A stretch of 64,000 bases of DNA from Streptomyces sp. B93 (lineage in GTDB: Bacteria > Actinomycetota > Actinomycetes > Streptomycetales > Streptomycetaceae), in assembly GCF_018070565.1 (NCBI RefSeq), contig NZ_JAGPXL010000005.1:186001-250000 (forward strand). Reading direction: 5' to 3'. Both the position numbers and the translations under genes were made by a program. The stretch's first letter is position 1; the number at the start of each line of letters is the position of its first letter. This document shows positions 32,873 to 40,375 of this stretch, in pieces. Under the pieces are notes generated by a model that was not told where the DNA came from, ran no database searches, and saw only the letters and a list, made by a program, of their open reading frames with translations.

Positions 32873-35242
32873 GTGACGGGATGGACCTGGGAGTACGAGG
32901 GCTACGAGCCGACCGACGCCCGGCTGCGGGAGTCGCTGTGCACACTGGGCAACGGCTACTTCGCCACCCGGGGAGCGCTGCCGGAGTGCGTCGCCGACGA
33001 CATCCACTACCCCGGTACCTATGTGGCGGGCTGCTACAACCGGCTCACCTCCGACGTGTCAGGCCGCCAGGTGGAGAACGAGGACCTGGTCAACGTGCCG
33101 AACTGGCTGCCCCTGCGGTTCCGGATGCACGGCCGGTCCTGGCTCACCCCCGACACCGCGCCCGTACTGGAACACCGGGAGATCCTGCACCTCTCCTCCG
33201 GCCTGCTGGAGCGGCTGACCCGCTACGGCCTCGGTGACGACAGCTCCCTGACCGTCCGTCAGCTGCGCCTGGTGCACATGGCCGACCCGCATCTGGCCGC
33301 CCTGCGGACCGAGTTCACCGTCGACGGCGGCTCCGGCGAACTGCACGTCGAGGCAGCCCTCGACGGCGGCGTCACCAACGCGGGCGTGCCCCGCTACCGG
33401 GACCTGGACGGCCGCCACCTCACCCATGTGCACACCGGCACCGCCACCCCGGACACCACCTGGCTGCGCTGCCGCACCCGCACCTCCGACATCCGGATCG
33501 GCATGGCGTCCCGGCTGACCACCGAGAGCCCCGTCACGATCCGGCACGCCGTCCCCCGCACCGTGCAGCTGACCCGGCTGGGCCTCGCGCCCGGCCGGAC
33601 CGTCACCGTCGACAAGACCGTCGCCCTGTTCACCTCCCGCGACCCCGCCATCAGCGACCCCCTGCACGCCGCCGTCGACCGGGTGGGCCGCGCCCCCGGC
33701 TTCGACGCCCTGCTCGCCGCGCACCGCACCGCCTGGGCCCAGCTGTGGCGGCGGGCCAGCATCGACGTGCCCGGCGAGGCGGGCCGCATCCTCAGGCTGC
33801 ACCTCTTCCACGTGCTCCAGACCCTCTCCCCGAACACCGCCGACCTCGACGTCGGCGTCCCCGCCCGCGGCCTGCACGGCGAGGCCTACCGCGGCCATGT
33901 CTTCTGGGACGAACTCTTCGTCCTGCCCTACCTCAACCTGCACTTCCCCGAGGTCTCCCGGGCCCTGCTGCACTACCGGCACCGCCGCCTGGAGAAGGCC
34001 TGCACCGCCGCCAAGGACGCCGGCCGCCGGGGCGCGATGTACCCCTGGCAGAGCGGCAGCGACGGCCGCGAGGAGACCCAGCAGCTGCACCTCAACCCAC
34101 GCTCCGGACGCTGGCTGCCCGACCACACCCACCTCCAGTACCACGTCGGCTCCGCCATCGCCTACAACGTGTGGCAGTACAGCGAGGCCAGCGGCGACAC
34201 CGAGTTCCTGCACACCAAGGGCGCCGAGATGCTGCTCCAGATCGCCCGCTTCTGGGCGGACGCGGCGACCTGGGACGACCACCTCGGACGGCACCGCATC
34301 CGGGGCGTCCTCGGACCCGACGAGTACCACGACGCCTACCCCGACGCCACCACCCCCGGCCTCGACGACAACGCCTACACCAACGTCACCGCCGCCTGGG
34401 TGCTCTCCCGCACCCTGGAACTGCTGGCCGCCCTGCCGGAGCCGCGCCGCCGCGAACTCACCGAACGCACCGGCCTGGAGGACGGCGAACTCGACCAGTG
34501 GGACGAGGTCTCCCGCACCCTGCACGTCCCTTGCCACGAGGGTGTCATCAGCCAGTTCGAGGGCTACGGCGACCTCGCCGAACTCGACTGGAGCGGCTAC
34601 CGCAAGAACTACGGCGACATCCGGCGCCTGGACCGCATCCTGGAGGCCGAGGGCGACACCGTCAACCGCTACCAGGCCTCCAAACAGGCCGACGTGCTGA
34701 TGCTCGGCTACCTCTTCTCACCCGGCGAACTGCGCTCCCTCTTCCACCGGTTGGGCCTCAGGCTGGACGACGGCACCTGGCACCGCACGGTCGACTACTA
34801 CCTGCACCGCACCAGCCACGGCTCCACCCTCAGCGGCCTGGTGCACGGCTGGATCCTGGCCCGCGCCCGCCGCGCCGAGGCCTGGCAGTTCTGCCAGGAG
34901 GCGCTGCGCGGCGACATCGCCGACATCCAGGGCGGCACCACCGGCGAGGGCATCCACCTCGGCGCCATGGCGGGCACCCTCGACCTGGTGCAACGCGGAC
35001 TGACCGGCCTGGAGACCCGGCAGGGCGCCCTCTGGCTCGACCCGGTACCGCTGCCCGAGCTGTCCTCGTACGGCTTCTCCCTGCGCTACCAGGGCAACTG
35101 GGGCGTACGACTGCGGCTGCGCCGCCGTCATCTGGAGATCACCGTGCCGTCCTCGGACGCGGACCCCATCGACGTCCGCCTGCCGGACCGCTCCGTCCGG
35201 CTCCAGCCGGGTGAGATGGCCCGGCTGATCCTCCCGGACTGA
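32873..35242 (+). CDS. Glycoside hydrolase family 65 disaccharide phosphorylase
   Basis: The 789-residue protein has GH65 landmarks: N-terminal WTWEYEGYEPTDARLRESLC and TLGNGYFATRGA, central YRGHVFWDELFVLPYLNLHFP, GAMYPWQSGSDGREETQ, and the catalytic acid E in GVLGPDEYHD. GSTLSGLVHGWILARA marks the phosphate-binding end. The fold is a beta-sandwich plus (alpha/alpha)6 barrel. Family members phosphorolyse maltose, trehalose, kojibiose or nigerose to beta-glucose-1-phosphate. GTG 32873 is chosen because GGAGGAG precedes it; a TTG at 32807 with a poorer site would add 22 residues. No beta-phosphoglucomutase, the usual partner, is adjacent. Confidence 0.9.
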   Translation: MTGWTWEYEGYEPTDARLRESLCTLGNGYFATRGALPECVADDIHYPGTYVAGCYNRLTSDVSGRQVENEDLVNVPNWLPLRFRMHGRSWLTPDTAPVLEHREILHLSSGLLERLTRYGLGDDSSLTVRQLRLVHMADPHLAALRTEFTVDGGSGELHVEAALDGGVTNAGVPRYRDLDGRHLTHVHTGTATPDTTWLRCRTRTSDIRIGMASRLTTESPVTIRHAVPRTVQLTRLGLAPGRTVTVDKTVALFTSRDPAISDPLHAAVDRVGRAPGFDALLAAHRTAWAQLWRRASIDVPGEAGRILRLHLFHVLQTLSPNTADLDVGVPARGLHGEAYRGHVFWDELFVLPYLNLHFPEVSRALLHYRHRRLEKACTAAKDAGRRGAMYPWQSGSDGREETQQLHLNPRSGRWLPDHTHLQYHVGSAIAYNVWQYSEASGDTEFLHTKGAEMLLQIARFWADAATWDDHLGRHRIRGVLGPDEYHDAYPDATTPGLDDNAYTNVTAAWVLSRTLELLAALPEPRRRELTERTGLEDGELDQWDEVSRTLHVPCHEGVISQFEGYGDLAELDWSGYRKNYGDIRRLDRILEAEGDTVNRYQASKQADVLMLGYLFSPGELRSLFHRLGLRLDDGTWHRTVDYYLHRTSHGSTLSGLVHGWILARARRAEAWQFCQEALRGDIADIQGGTTGEGIHLGAMAGTLDLVQRGLTGLETRQGALWLDPVPLPELSSYGFSLRYQGNWGVRLRLRRRHLEITVPSSDADPIDVRLPDRSVRLQPGEMARLILPD

Positions 35243-35277
35243 CCCACCGCACCGCACCCCGTAGGAAAGTTGACGCC

Positions 35278-36174
35278 ATGACAGTCAAACTCACCGTGGC
35301 CGTCCTGGGCACCGGCATCATGGGCGCCGCGATGGCCCGCAACCTCACGCGGGCCGGACACACCGTCCGGGTCTGGAACCGCACACGCGACAAGGCCGAA
35401 CCCCTCACCGCTGACGGCGCGCACCTCGCCGACACCCCCGCCGAGGCCGTGGAGGGCGCCGACGCCGTCCTCACCATGCTCCATGACGGCGCCGCCGCCC
35501 TCGACGTCATGCGGCAGGCCGCACCCGCCCTGCGCTCCGGCACCGCCTGGATCCAGTCCACGACCGCGGGCCTTCAGGCCACCACCGACCTGGCCGCCTT
35601 CGCCACCGAGCACGAGCTGCCCTACTACGACGCCCCCGTGCTCGGCACCCGGGCACCCGCCGAGGCCGGGCAACTGCTCGTCCTCGCCGCCGGGCCCAGC
35701 GAGGGCCGGGAGAAGGTCACACCCGTCTTCGACGCCGTCGGCGCCCGCACCGTCTGGACCGGGGAGGACGGCGCCGCGGGCAGTGCCACCCGGCTCAAGC
35801 TCGTCGCCAACAGCTGGGTCATCGCCGCCACCAACGCGGCCGGGGAGGCGCTGGCCCTGGCCGGGGCGCTCGGTGTGGACCCGCAGGACTTCTTCGACGC
35901 CATCGCGGGCGGACCCCTCGACATGGGCTATCTGCACGCCAAGTCCGCGCTGATCCTCGACGAGCGGCTCACCCCGCCCCAGTTCGCGGTGGCCACCGCC
36001 GCCAAGGACGCCCGGCTGATCGTCGAGGCGGGCGAACGGCACGGGCTGCGCCTGGACGTGGCCGCCGCGGGCGCGGAACGGCTCGCCCGCGCCGCCGAAC
36101 AGGGCCACGCCGACGAGGACATGGCCGCCGCCTACTTCGCCAGCTTCGACCCCGACCACGACCCCCACCACTGA
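35278..36174 (+). CDS. NAD(P)-dependent beta-hydroxyacid dehydrogenase (HIBADH/6PGDH family)
   Basis: The 298-residue protein has Rossmann motif VAVLGTGIMGAAMARNLTRAG, strand TVRVWNRTRDKAE, substrate-loop GTAWIQSTTAG (in place of DxST), and the hinge helix SATRLKLVANSWVIAATNAAGEAL. The lysine in LKLVANSW is the catalytic one. C-terminal alpha domain (DMGYLHAKSALI) is complete. Family members oxidise beta-hydroxyacids or reduce succinic semialdehyde/imine analogues. It starts 35 bases after the GH65 gene, with GGAAAG before the ATG. A functional link with the phosphorylase is not obvious. Confidence 0.9.
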   Translation: MTVKLTVAVLGTGIMGAAMARNLTRAGHTVRVWNRTRDKAEPLTADGAHLADTPAEAVEGADAVLTMLHDGAAALDVMRQAAPALRSGTAWIQSTTAGLQATTDLAAFATEHELPYYDAPVLGTRAPAEAGQLLVLAAGPSEGREKVTPVFDAVGARTVWTGEDGAAGSATRLKLVANSWVIAATNAAGEALALAGALGVDPQDFFDAIAGGPLDMGYLHAKSALILDERLTPPQFAVATAAKDARLIVEAGERHGLRLDVAAAGAERLARAAEQGHADEDMAAAYFASFDPDHDPHH

Positions 36175-36200
36175 GAACCGCGACCCCCGCCACTGAGAAC
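36159..36200. repeat. Tandem 20-bp repeat at the end of the dehydrogenase gene
   Basis: CGACCCCCACCACTGAGAAC (36159-36178) and CGACCCCCGCCACTGAGAAC (36181-36200) differ at one base. The first copy contains the dehydrogenase stop codon, and the second provides a second TGA in the same relative place. Confidence 0.85.
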
Positions 36201-36212
36201 GGAGCCACCCCC

Positions 36213-36296
36213 TTGTCCAAGCCGCCCCTGCCGCCCGAGGCCGTCGACCTGCTGCGCTGGGGCGCCCTGCGCGACAGCGACCAGGCCCCCACCTGA
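36213..36296 (+). pseudogene. N-terminal stub of a PPOX-class F420-dependent oxidoreductase
   Basis: Starting at TTG, 27 residues read LSKPPLPPEAVDLLRWGALR and then stop. The first 15 match the conserved start (MSKPPLPPEAVxLLR) of Streptomyces PPOX-class/pyridoxamine oxidase-like F420 proteins. The body is missing, and the frame ends at TGA 36294. GGAG at 36201 is a surviving ribosome-binding site. It looks like a large internal/C-terminal deletion ending near the terminator. It lies directly after the tandem repeat, which suggests slippage or recombination here. Confidence 0.6.
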
Positions 36297-36322
36297 CACC
36301 TGGCGCACACCTCACCTGACGC

Positions 36323-36364
36323 ACGCGCGACGGACCCGGGCACCTGCCCGGGTCCGTCGCGCGT
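36323..36364. terminator. Very long perfect hairpin, probable two-way terminator
   Basis: The left arm (36323-36342, starting ACGCGCGACGG) pairs perfectly over 20 bp with the right arm (36345-36364), leaving a 2-base loop. It separates rightward genes from the leftward gene ending at 36390. Confidence 0.85.
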
Positions 36365-36389
36365 CGTACGCCCGCCTGTTCGCGTACCC

Positions 36390-36740
36390 CTACGTACGGT
36401 CGCCCTTCGGCTTGCCCCGCTGGTCCGGGGTGCCGTGCGGCGGCGGGCTCATCGGCTCCGGGGAGGTCGCCGGGGAGACCGGGGAGCCCGTGCGGCGCGC
36501 GCCCGTCTCGGGACGCATCGCGCCCGGGTCGCCGGACGTCGGCTCGGCGCCCGCCCGCAGCTGCTCCAGGCGTGAGGTCAGCAGCTCGGTGACCGGCCTG
36601 CGGTCGGCGTGCGACCGCTCGTAGGCCAGCACATCCTCCACCTGGTCGCTGGTCAGCGAGCGCACACGGCTCTCCAGACCGCCGATCGGCAGATGGTCGT
36701 AGTCGGGCAGGGGCAGGGTGCTGCGGCCGGGGTCGGCCAT
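36390..36740 (-). CDS. Conserved small actinobacterial protein
   Basis: The 116-residue protein begins MADPGRSTLPLPDYDHLPIG, with a helical segment LESRVRSLTSDQVEDVLAYERSHADRRPVTELLTSRLEQL. The C-terminal half is disordered and proline-rich. I recognise the N-terminal two-thirds as a widespread Streptomyces family, seen with lipid-droplet/phasin-like proteins, but I cannot name a function. GGAGGGAAG lies upstream of ATG 36740. No membrane segment or signal. Confidence 0.8.
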   Translation of the reverse strand: MADPGRSTLPLPDYDHLPIGGLESRVRSLTSDQVEDVLAYERSHADRRPVTELLTSRLEQLRAGAEPTSGDPGAMRPETGARRTGSPVSPATSPEPMSPPPHGTPDQRGKPKGDRT

Positions 36741-36802
36741 CGATCTCACTTCCCTCCGGGCGGACACGGCTCGGGGTCACCGGGGCGGCTCGGGAACGGC
36801 CC

Positions 36803-37153
36803 TCAGCCGTTGCCCCACGAACCGCTGTGGCCCTCACGCCAGCGCGGGCGTGCCTTGGAGTCACTGTGCCGGGTCGGATTGTTGCCCGAGGCGGGCATGT
36901 CGTGCGGCAGTGTCACACCGCCGCCGTTGGGCACGTCCGAGGGTTCCCGCATCTCCTGGACCTCACGGACCGCCCCGCCGTCCGGCAGGTGCGGCTGCTC
37001 CTCCGGGCGCGGCGGCGGGGGCTCGCTGCGCCGGACACGGATTCCGTACAGGAAGGCGCCGATCAGCATCGCCACCACGACCACGCCGATCAACAGCGGT
37101 CCTAGGGCGAGTGCGCCGCTGGACTCTGCCAGTTCCATCGCTGCGGTACTCAT
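36803..37153 (-). CDS. DUF6479 family single-pass membrane protein
   Basis: The 116-residue protein has one membrane segment (GPLLIGVVVVAMLIGAFLYGIRVRR, about residues 17-41). A cytoplasmic proline/charged tail containing PPPPRPEEQPHLPDGG follows, a pattern I recognise from Streptomyces DUF6479 proteins. ATG 37153 lies just after a sigma-B-like promoter (GGTT-N15-GGGTAC), giving a nearly leaderless mRNA. Function unknown, likely stress-related from promoter and neighbours. Confidence 0.85.
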   Translation of the reverse strand: MSTAAMELAESSGALALGPLLIGVVVVAMLIGAFLYGIRVRRSEPPPPRPEEQPHLPDGGAVREVQEMREPSDVPNGGGVTLPHDMPASGNNPTRHSDSKARPRWREGHSGSWGNG

Positions 37154-37162
37154 GGCTCGCGA

Positions 37163-37187
37163 GTACCCCCTTGCCTGGGCGCGAACC
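37163..37187 (-). promoter_or_regulatory. Sigma-B-like promoter of the DUF6479 gene
   Basis: On the minus strand GGTT, a 15-base spacer and GGGTAC exactly fit the Streptomyces sigma-B pattern GNNT-N14-16-GGGTAY. Transcription would start about 3 bases before the ATG. Confidence 0.6.
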
Positions 37188-37190
37188 GGA

Positions 37191-37595
37191 TCATCCCTCG
37201 CGGGACTGCCGGGTCCGCGAACGGTTGGCCTTGCGAATCGCGTCCAGCAGCTCGCCCTTGGACATCCGGGACCGCCCCTCGATGTCCAGGCGCTGCGCGA
37301 CGCCGTAGAGGTGCTCCTTGGTGGCGCCCTCGTCGACGCCCTCGCCGCTGCGCCCGCCGGCCTGGCGGGGCCGCGCCGACTGCGGGTCCGAGGGGCCCTT
37401 GCGGCCGCCCTCCTTGCGCTCCCAGTGGTCGCCGACCTTCTCGTGGGTGTGCTTGAGCGCGCCGTAGGCGACCCGGTGGGCACGCTCACCTTCACCGTAC
37501 TGCTCCACGGCCGAGTCGTGCGCCTTGATCCAGGTGCGCTGGGCGTCCGGCGCGGAGCGCTCCAGGGTCGACGGCAGTTCCTGGCGTCCGGGCAC
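37191..37595 (-). CDS. ChaB family protein with C-terminal Rho-N-like domain
   Basis: The 134-residue protein has an N-terminal ChaB domain (LPSTLERSAPDAQRTWIKAHDSAV, then RVAYGALKHTHEKVGDHWERK). A charged linker follows, then a small C-terminal helix-extended module (ATKEHLYGVAQRLDIEGRSRMSKGELLDAIRKAN) as in Rho N-terminal/SAP-like nucleic-acid binders. GTG 37595 is chosen because AAGGAGG lies 8 bases before it. ChaB was linked to cation-transport control in E. coli, but actinobacterial forms are usually stress-induced and DNA/RNA-associated by inference. Confidence 0.85.
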   Translation of the reverse strand: MPGRQELPSTLERSAPDAQRTWIKAHDSAVEQYGEGERAHRVAYGALKHTHEKVGDHWERKEGGRKGPSDPQSARPRQAGGRSGEGVDEGATKEHLYGVAQRLDIEGRSRMSKGELLDAIRKANRSRTRQSREG

Positions 37596-37645
37596 CAGGC
37601 CCACCTCCTTCCTTCCCCGGCTCCGGGGCTCGTCGGACCCCACGG

Positions 37646-37671
37646 GTGCCCGCCGCCGTGCGGCGGAAAAC
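37646..37671 (-). promoter_or_regulatory. Sigma-B-like promoter candidate for chaB-like gene
   Basis: GTTT, 16-base spacer and GGGCAC (minus strand) differ from the GGGTAY consensus by one base; the leader would be about 45 bases. Confidence 0.4.
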
Positions 37672-37711
37672 CGCGCCGCGCCCGGCTTGCCGCACACCCG
37701 CGCCCGGCTTG

Positions 37712-37736
37712 GTTTGACGCCGGACGGCCCGGCTAC
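37712..37736 (+). promoter_or_regulatory. Sigma-B-like promoter candidate for DUF326 gene
   Basis: GTTT, 15-base spacer and GGCTAC, one mismatch from GGGTAC. Transcription would begin about 3 bases before the GTG at 37746, another nearly leaderless arrangement. Confidence 0.4.
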
Positions 37737-37745
37737 CCGCCCGGT

Positions 37746-38123
37746 GTGACTTCGCCGACCCAGCAGGAGCTGTTCCGGTTCCTGGAGGACCGCTTCGCCT
37801 GCGCGCAGTCGTGCACGGAATGTGCGCGGGCGTGCGCGCTGCGCGCGAGCCTCGTGGATCCGGACGGCCCCGAGGAGCAGGAACTCGTACGACGCAAGGG
37901 CATCATGTGCGCGGAGGTGTGCGACGCCACCTGCCGGGTGCTGTCCGAGCAGAACCTTCTCGACGAGGACGGCATCCGCGTCCAGGTCGAGTGGTGCCGG
38001 ACGGTCTGTCTGGAGTCCGCGCACGTCTTCGACCGGAGTCCGGGCGGCGAGGACGCCGCGGCGGCGTGCCGGGCGTGCGCCAGGGCGTGCACCGACTTCC
38101 TCGGCACCCTGCGGGCCTCCTGA
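37746..38123 (+). CDS. DUF326 four-helix cysteine-rich protein (copper-storage Csp-like)
   Basis: The 125-residue protein has cysteines in repeated helical patterns: CAQSCTECARAC, CAEVCDATC, CRTVC and CRACARAC. This is the four-helix bundle that in Csp proteins lines a core with Cys thiolates and binds many Cu(I) ions; other DUF326 proteins are named 'ferredoxin-like' without evidence. There is no signal peptide, so it would be a cytoplasmic store like Csp3. GTG 37746 follows a sigma-B-like promoter with hardly any leader. Divergent from the ChaB gene across 150 bases. Confidence 0.85.
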   Translation: MTSPTQQELFRFLEDRFACAQSCTECARACALRASLVDPDGPEEQELVRRKGIMCAEVCDATCRVLSEQNLLDEDGIRVQVEWCRTVCLESAHVFDRSPGGEDAAAACRACARACTDFLGTLRAS

Positions 38124-38173
38124 CGGCACAGGGCCCGGCAGGAGAACGGGACCCGACGGCCATTCCCAATTAC

Positions 38174-38187
38174 TGGAACACGTTCTA
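38174..38187. promoter_or_regulatory. KstR-type operator upstream of acyl-CoA dehydrogenase
   Basis: TGGAACACGTTCTA fits the KstR consensus TNNAACNNGTTNNA at every fixed position. It lies 44 bases upstream of the GTG start. KstR is the TetR-family repressor of cholesterol/steroid catabolism in mycobacteria and rhodococci. Binding here is inferred. Confidence 0.65.
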
Positions 38188-38230
38188 CGGTGTGCGCCGT
38201 CAGGACCGGCCCCGGGACCCTGGAGGCGTA

Positions 38231-39409
38231 GTGCATCTCGACCACACGCCCGAGCAGCAGCGGCTGCGCACCGAGCTGCGCGCGTACTTCGCCGACCTGG
38301 TGCCGGACACCGCGCACAGCAGGCACACGGACCCCGCCGCCTACAAGCGCTTCTACCGCGACACCATCCGCCGCCTCGGCACCGACGGCTGGCTCGGCGT
38401 GGGCTGGCCCGAGGAGTACGGCGGACGCGGACTGACGCCCATGGAACAGTTCGTGTTCTTCGACGAGGCCGCCCAGGCGGGCGTCCCGCTGCCGCTGATG
38501 GCCCTGAACACCGTCGGCCCCACCCTCATGCGCTACGGCACCGAGGAGCAGAAGGCCTACTTCCTGCCGCGCGTCCTCTCCGGCGAGATCGACTTCGCGA
38601 TCGGCTACAGCGAGCCCGACGCGGGCACCGACCTGGCGGCCCTGAAGACCCGCGCCGTGCGCGACGGCGACTCCTACGTCGTCAACGGCCACAAGATCTG
38701 GACCACCAACGGCGACACCGCCGACTGGGTCTGGCTGGCCGTCCGCACCGACCCCGGCGCCCCGGCGCACCGCGGCATCACCATGCTGCTGGTCCCGACC
38801 GACGACCCCGGCTACTCCTGCACCGTGATCCGCACCCTCGCCGGACACGACACCACCGCCAGCTACTACGAGAACATCCGCGTCCCCGTCAGCCACCGCG
38901 TCGGCGCCGAGAACCAGGGCTGGCGGCTGATCACCAACCAGCTCAACCACGAGCGCGTCACCCTCGCCGCGCACGGCACCATGGCGATCCGCGCCCTGCA
39001 CGACGTCCAGCGCTGGGCCGCCGGGACCAAGCTGACCGACGGCCGCCGCGTCGTCGACCTGCCCTGGGTACGACGGCTCCTCGCCCGCACCCACACCCGC
39101 CTGGAGGCGCTGAAACTGCTCAACTGGCAGATGGTCGGCGCCGTCCAGGACGGCACCCTCACCCCGCAGGACGCCTCCGCGGTCAAGGTGTACGGTTCCG
39201 AGGCCCGCCGGGACGCCTACGCCTGGCTGATGGAGATCGTCGCCGCGGCGGGCGCCCTGAAGGAGGGCTCCACGGGTGCGGTCCTGCGCGGCGAGCTGGA
39301 ACGCGGCTACCGCTCGGCGGTGATCTTCACCTTCGGCGGCGGCAACAACGAGATCCAGCGGGAGATCATGTCCTGGATCGGTCTGGGGATGCCCCGGGTC
39401 CGGCGTTAG
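38231..39409 (+). CDS. Acyl-CoA dehydrogenase (FadE-like)
   Basis: The 392-residue protein has the three-part ACAD fold: helical N-terminal with WPEEYGGRGLTPMEQ, middle beta domain with IGYSEPDAGTDLAALKTRA and NGHKIWTTNGD (FAD contacts), and C-terminal helices with FGGGNNEIQREIMSWIGLGMPR. GTG 38231 follows GGAGG. The catalytic base position falls in FTFGGGNNEIQ, where N replaces the glutamate seen in short-chain enzymes; steroid-ring ACADs of Mycobacterium often vary here. Upstream is a perfect KstR-type motif, so a sterol, terpenoid or branched-acid substrate is possible. MpaB-type oxygenase follows 9 bases later. Confidence 0.93.
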   Translation: MHLDHTPEQQRLRTELRAYFADLVPDTAHSRHTDPAAYKRFYRDTIRRLGTDGWLGVGWPEEYGGRGLTPMEQFVFFDEAAQAGVPLPLMALNTVGPTLMRYGTEEQKAYFLPRVLSGEIDFAIGYSEPDAGTDLAALKTRAVRDGDSYVVNGHKIWTTNGDTADWVWLAVRTDPGAPAHRGITMLLVPTDDPGYSCTVIRTLAGHDTTASYYENIRVPVSHRVGAENQGWRLITNQLNHERVTLAAHGTMAIRALHDVQRWAAGTKLTDGRRVVDLPWVRRLLARTHTRLEALKLLNWQMVGAVQDGTLTPQDASAVKVYGSEARRDAYAWLMEIVAAAGALKEGSTGAVLRGELERGYRSAVIFTFGGGNNEIQREIMSWIGLGMPRVRR

Positions 39410-39418
39410 CCTCGCCGT

Positions 39419-40375
39419 ATGAAGGCCCGTCGTACGCAGGTTCGAGAGAAGGCCGACCCCGGCCTGTTCGGCCCCCGCTCGGTGACCTGGCAACTGCACG
39501 CCGACCCGATGATGTGGATCGCCGGAATCCGCGCCCTCTACCTCCAGGCCCTGCACCCGCGCGCCGTCCGCGGCGTCATGCAGAACTCCGACTTCCGGCG
39601 CGACGCCTGGGGCAGGCTGATGCGCACCGCCCACTTCGTCGGCACCACCACCTACGGCACCACCGACGCCGCCGAGCGCGCCGGAGCCCGGGTCCGCAAG
39701 ATCCACCGGCTGCTCGGCGCCACCGACCCGGTCACCGGCGAACGGTACGCGATCGACGAACCGGCGCTGCTGCTGTGGGTGCACTGCGCCGAGATCGACT
39801 CCTACCTGCACGTCCTGCGCCGCTCCGGCTACCCGGTCGGCGACGCCCACGCCGACCGCTACCTGGCCGAACACCGGGTCAGCGCCCGCCTGGTCGGCCT
39901 CGACCCGGACGCCGTGCCCGCCGACCGCGCCGCCATGGCCGCCTACTTCGAGGAGACCGCCCCCGGACTCGCCGCCGGGAGCGACGCCCGCGAGGTCGAC
40001 GACTTCCTGCGCCGCCCGCCCACGCACCCGCTGCTCGTCCCGGCCCGGGAGCTGCTGTGGAGCCGGGTGGCGCGCCTGGCCTACGACTCGCTGCCGCCGT
40101 TCGCCCACGACCTGTACGGACGGCCCGGCCCCGACCCGGACGCCGTCACCCGGCGCCTGCGCCGCACCGGAGCCCTGCTGCGGGCGGTACCGGACCGGCT
40201 GCGCTGGCAGCTCCCGCCCAAGCATGTCCTGCGGGCCGTGGCGCGACTGGGACCCGGCGCCCGCCCCGCGCCGTACAAACTCGGACCGCCGGTCGCCATA
40301 CTGGACGGGCCGGGGGAGGGCAGTGAGCACACCGACAACGGGGGCGACGGCGGGAGATGGCGGACGCCAGGGTGA
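39419..40375 (+). CDS. MpaB/Lcp-type oxygenase family protein (DUF2236)
   Basis: The 318-residue protein reads FGPRSVTWQLHADPMMWIAGIRALYLQALHPRAVRGV near the start, with the conserved ALHP motif. RLMRTAHFVGTTTYG, LLLWVHCAEIDSYL and a C-terminal helical part follow. This is the DUF2236/oxygenase MpaB family, related to the b-type haem latex-clearing protein. It probably follows the acyl-CoA dehydrogenase as one transcript. Its last 19 bases overlap the kinase gene. A role in oxidising a hydrophobic chain or ring is inferred. Confidence 0.88.
   Translation: MKARRTQVREKADPGLFGPRSVTWQLHADPMMWIAGIRALYLQALHPRAVRGVMQNSDFRRDAWGRLMRTAHFVGTTTYGTTDAAERAGARVRKIHRLLGATDPVTGERYAIDEPALLLWVHCAEIDSYLHVLRRSGYPVGDAHADRYLAEHRVSARLVGLDPDAVPADRAAMAAYFEETAPGLAAGSDAREVDDFLRRPPTHPLLVPARELLWSRVARLAYDSLPPFAHDLYGRPGPDPDAVTRRLRRTGALLRAVPDRLRWQLPPKHVLRAVARLGPGARPAPYKLGPPVAILDGPGEGSEHTDNGGDGGRWRTPG

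Noticed and set aside
33059..34537. A 492-residue minus-strand frame inside the GH65 gene
   Set aside because: The GH65 frame has full catalytic motifs; the antisense frame is Gly/Val/Glu-rich with no domain.
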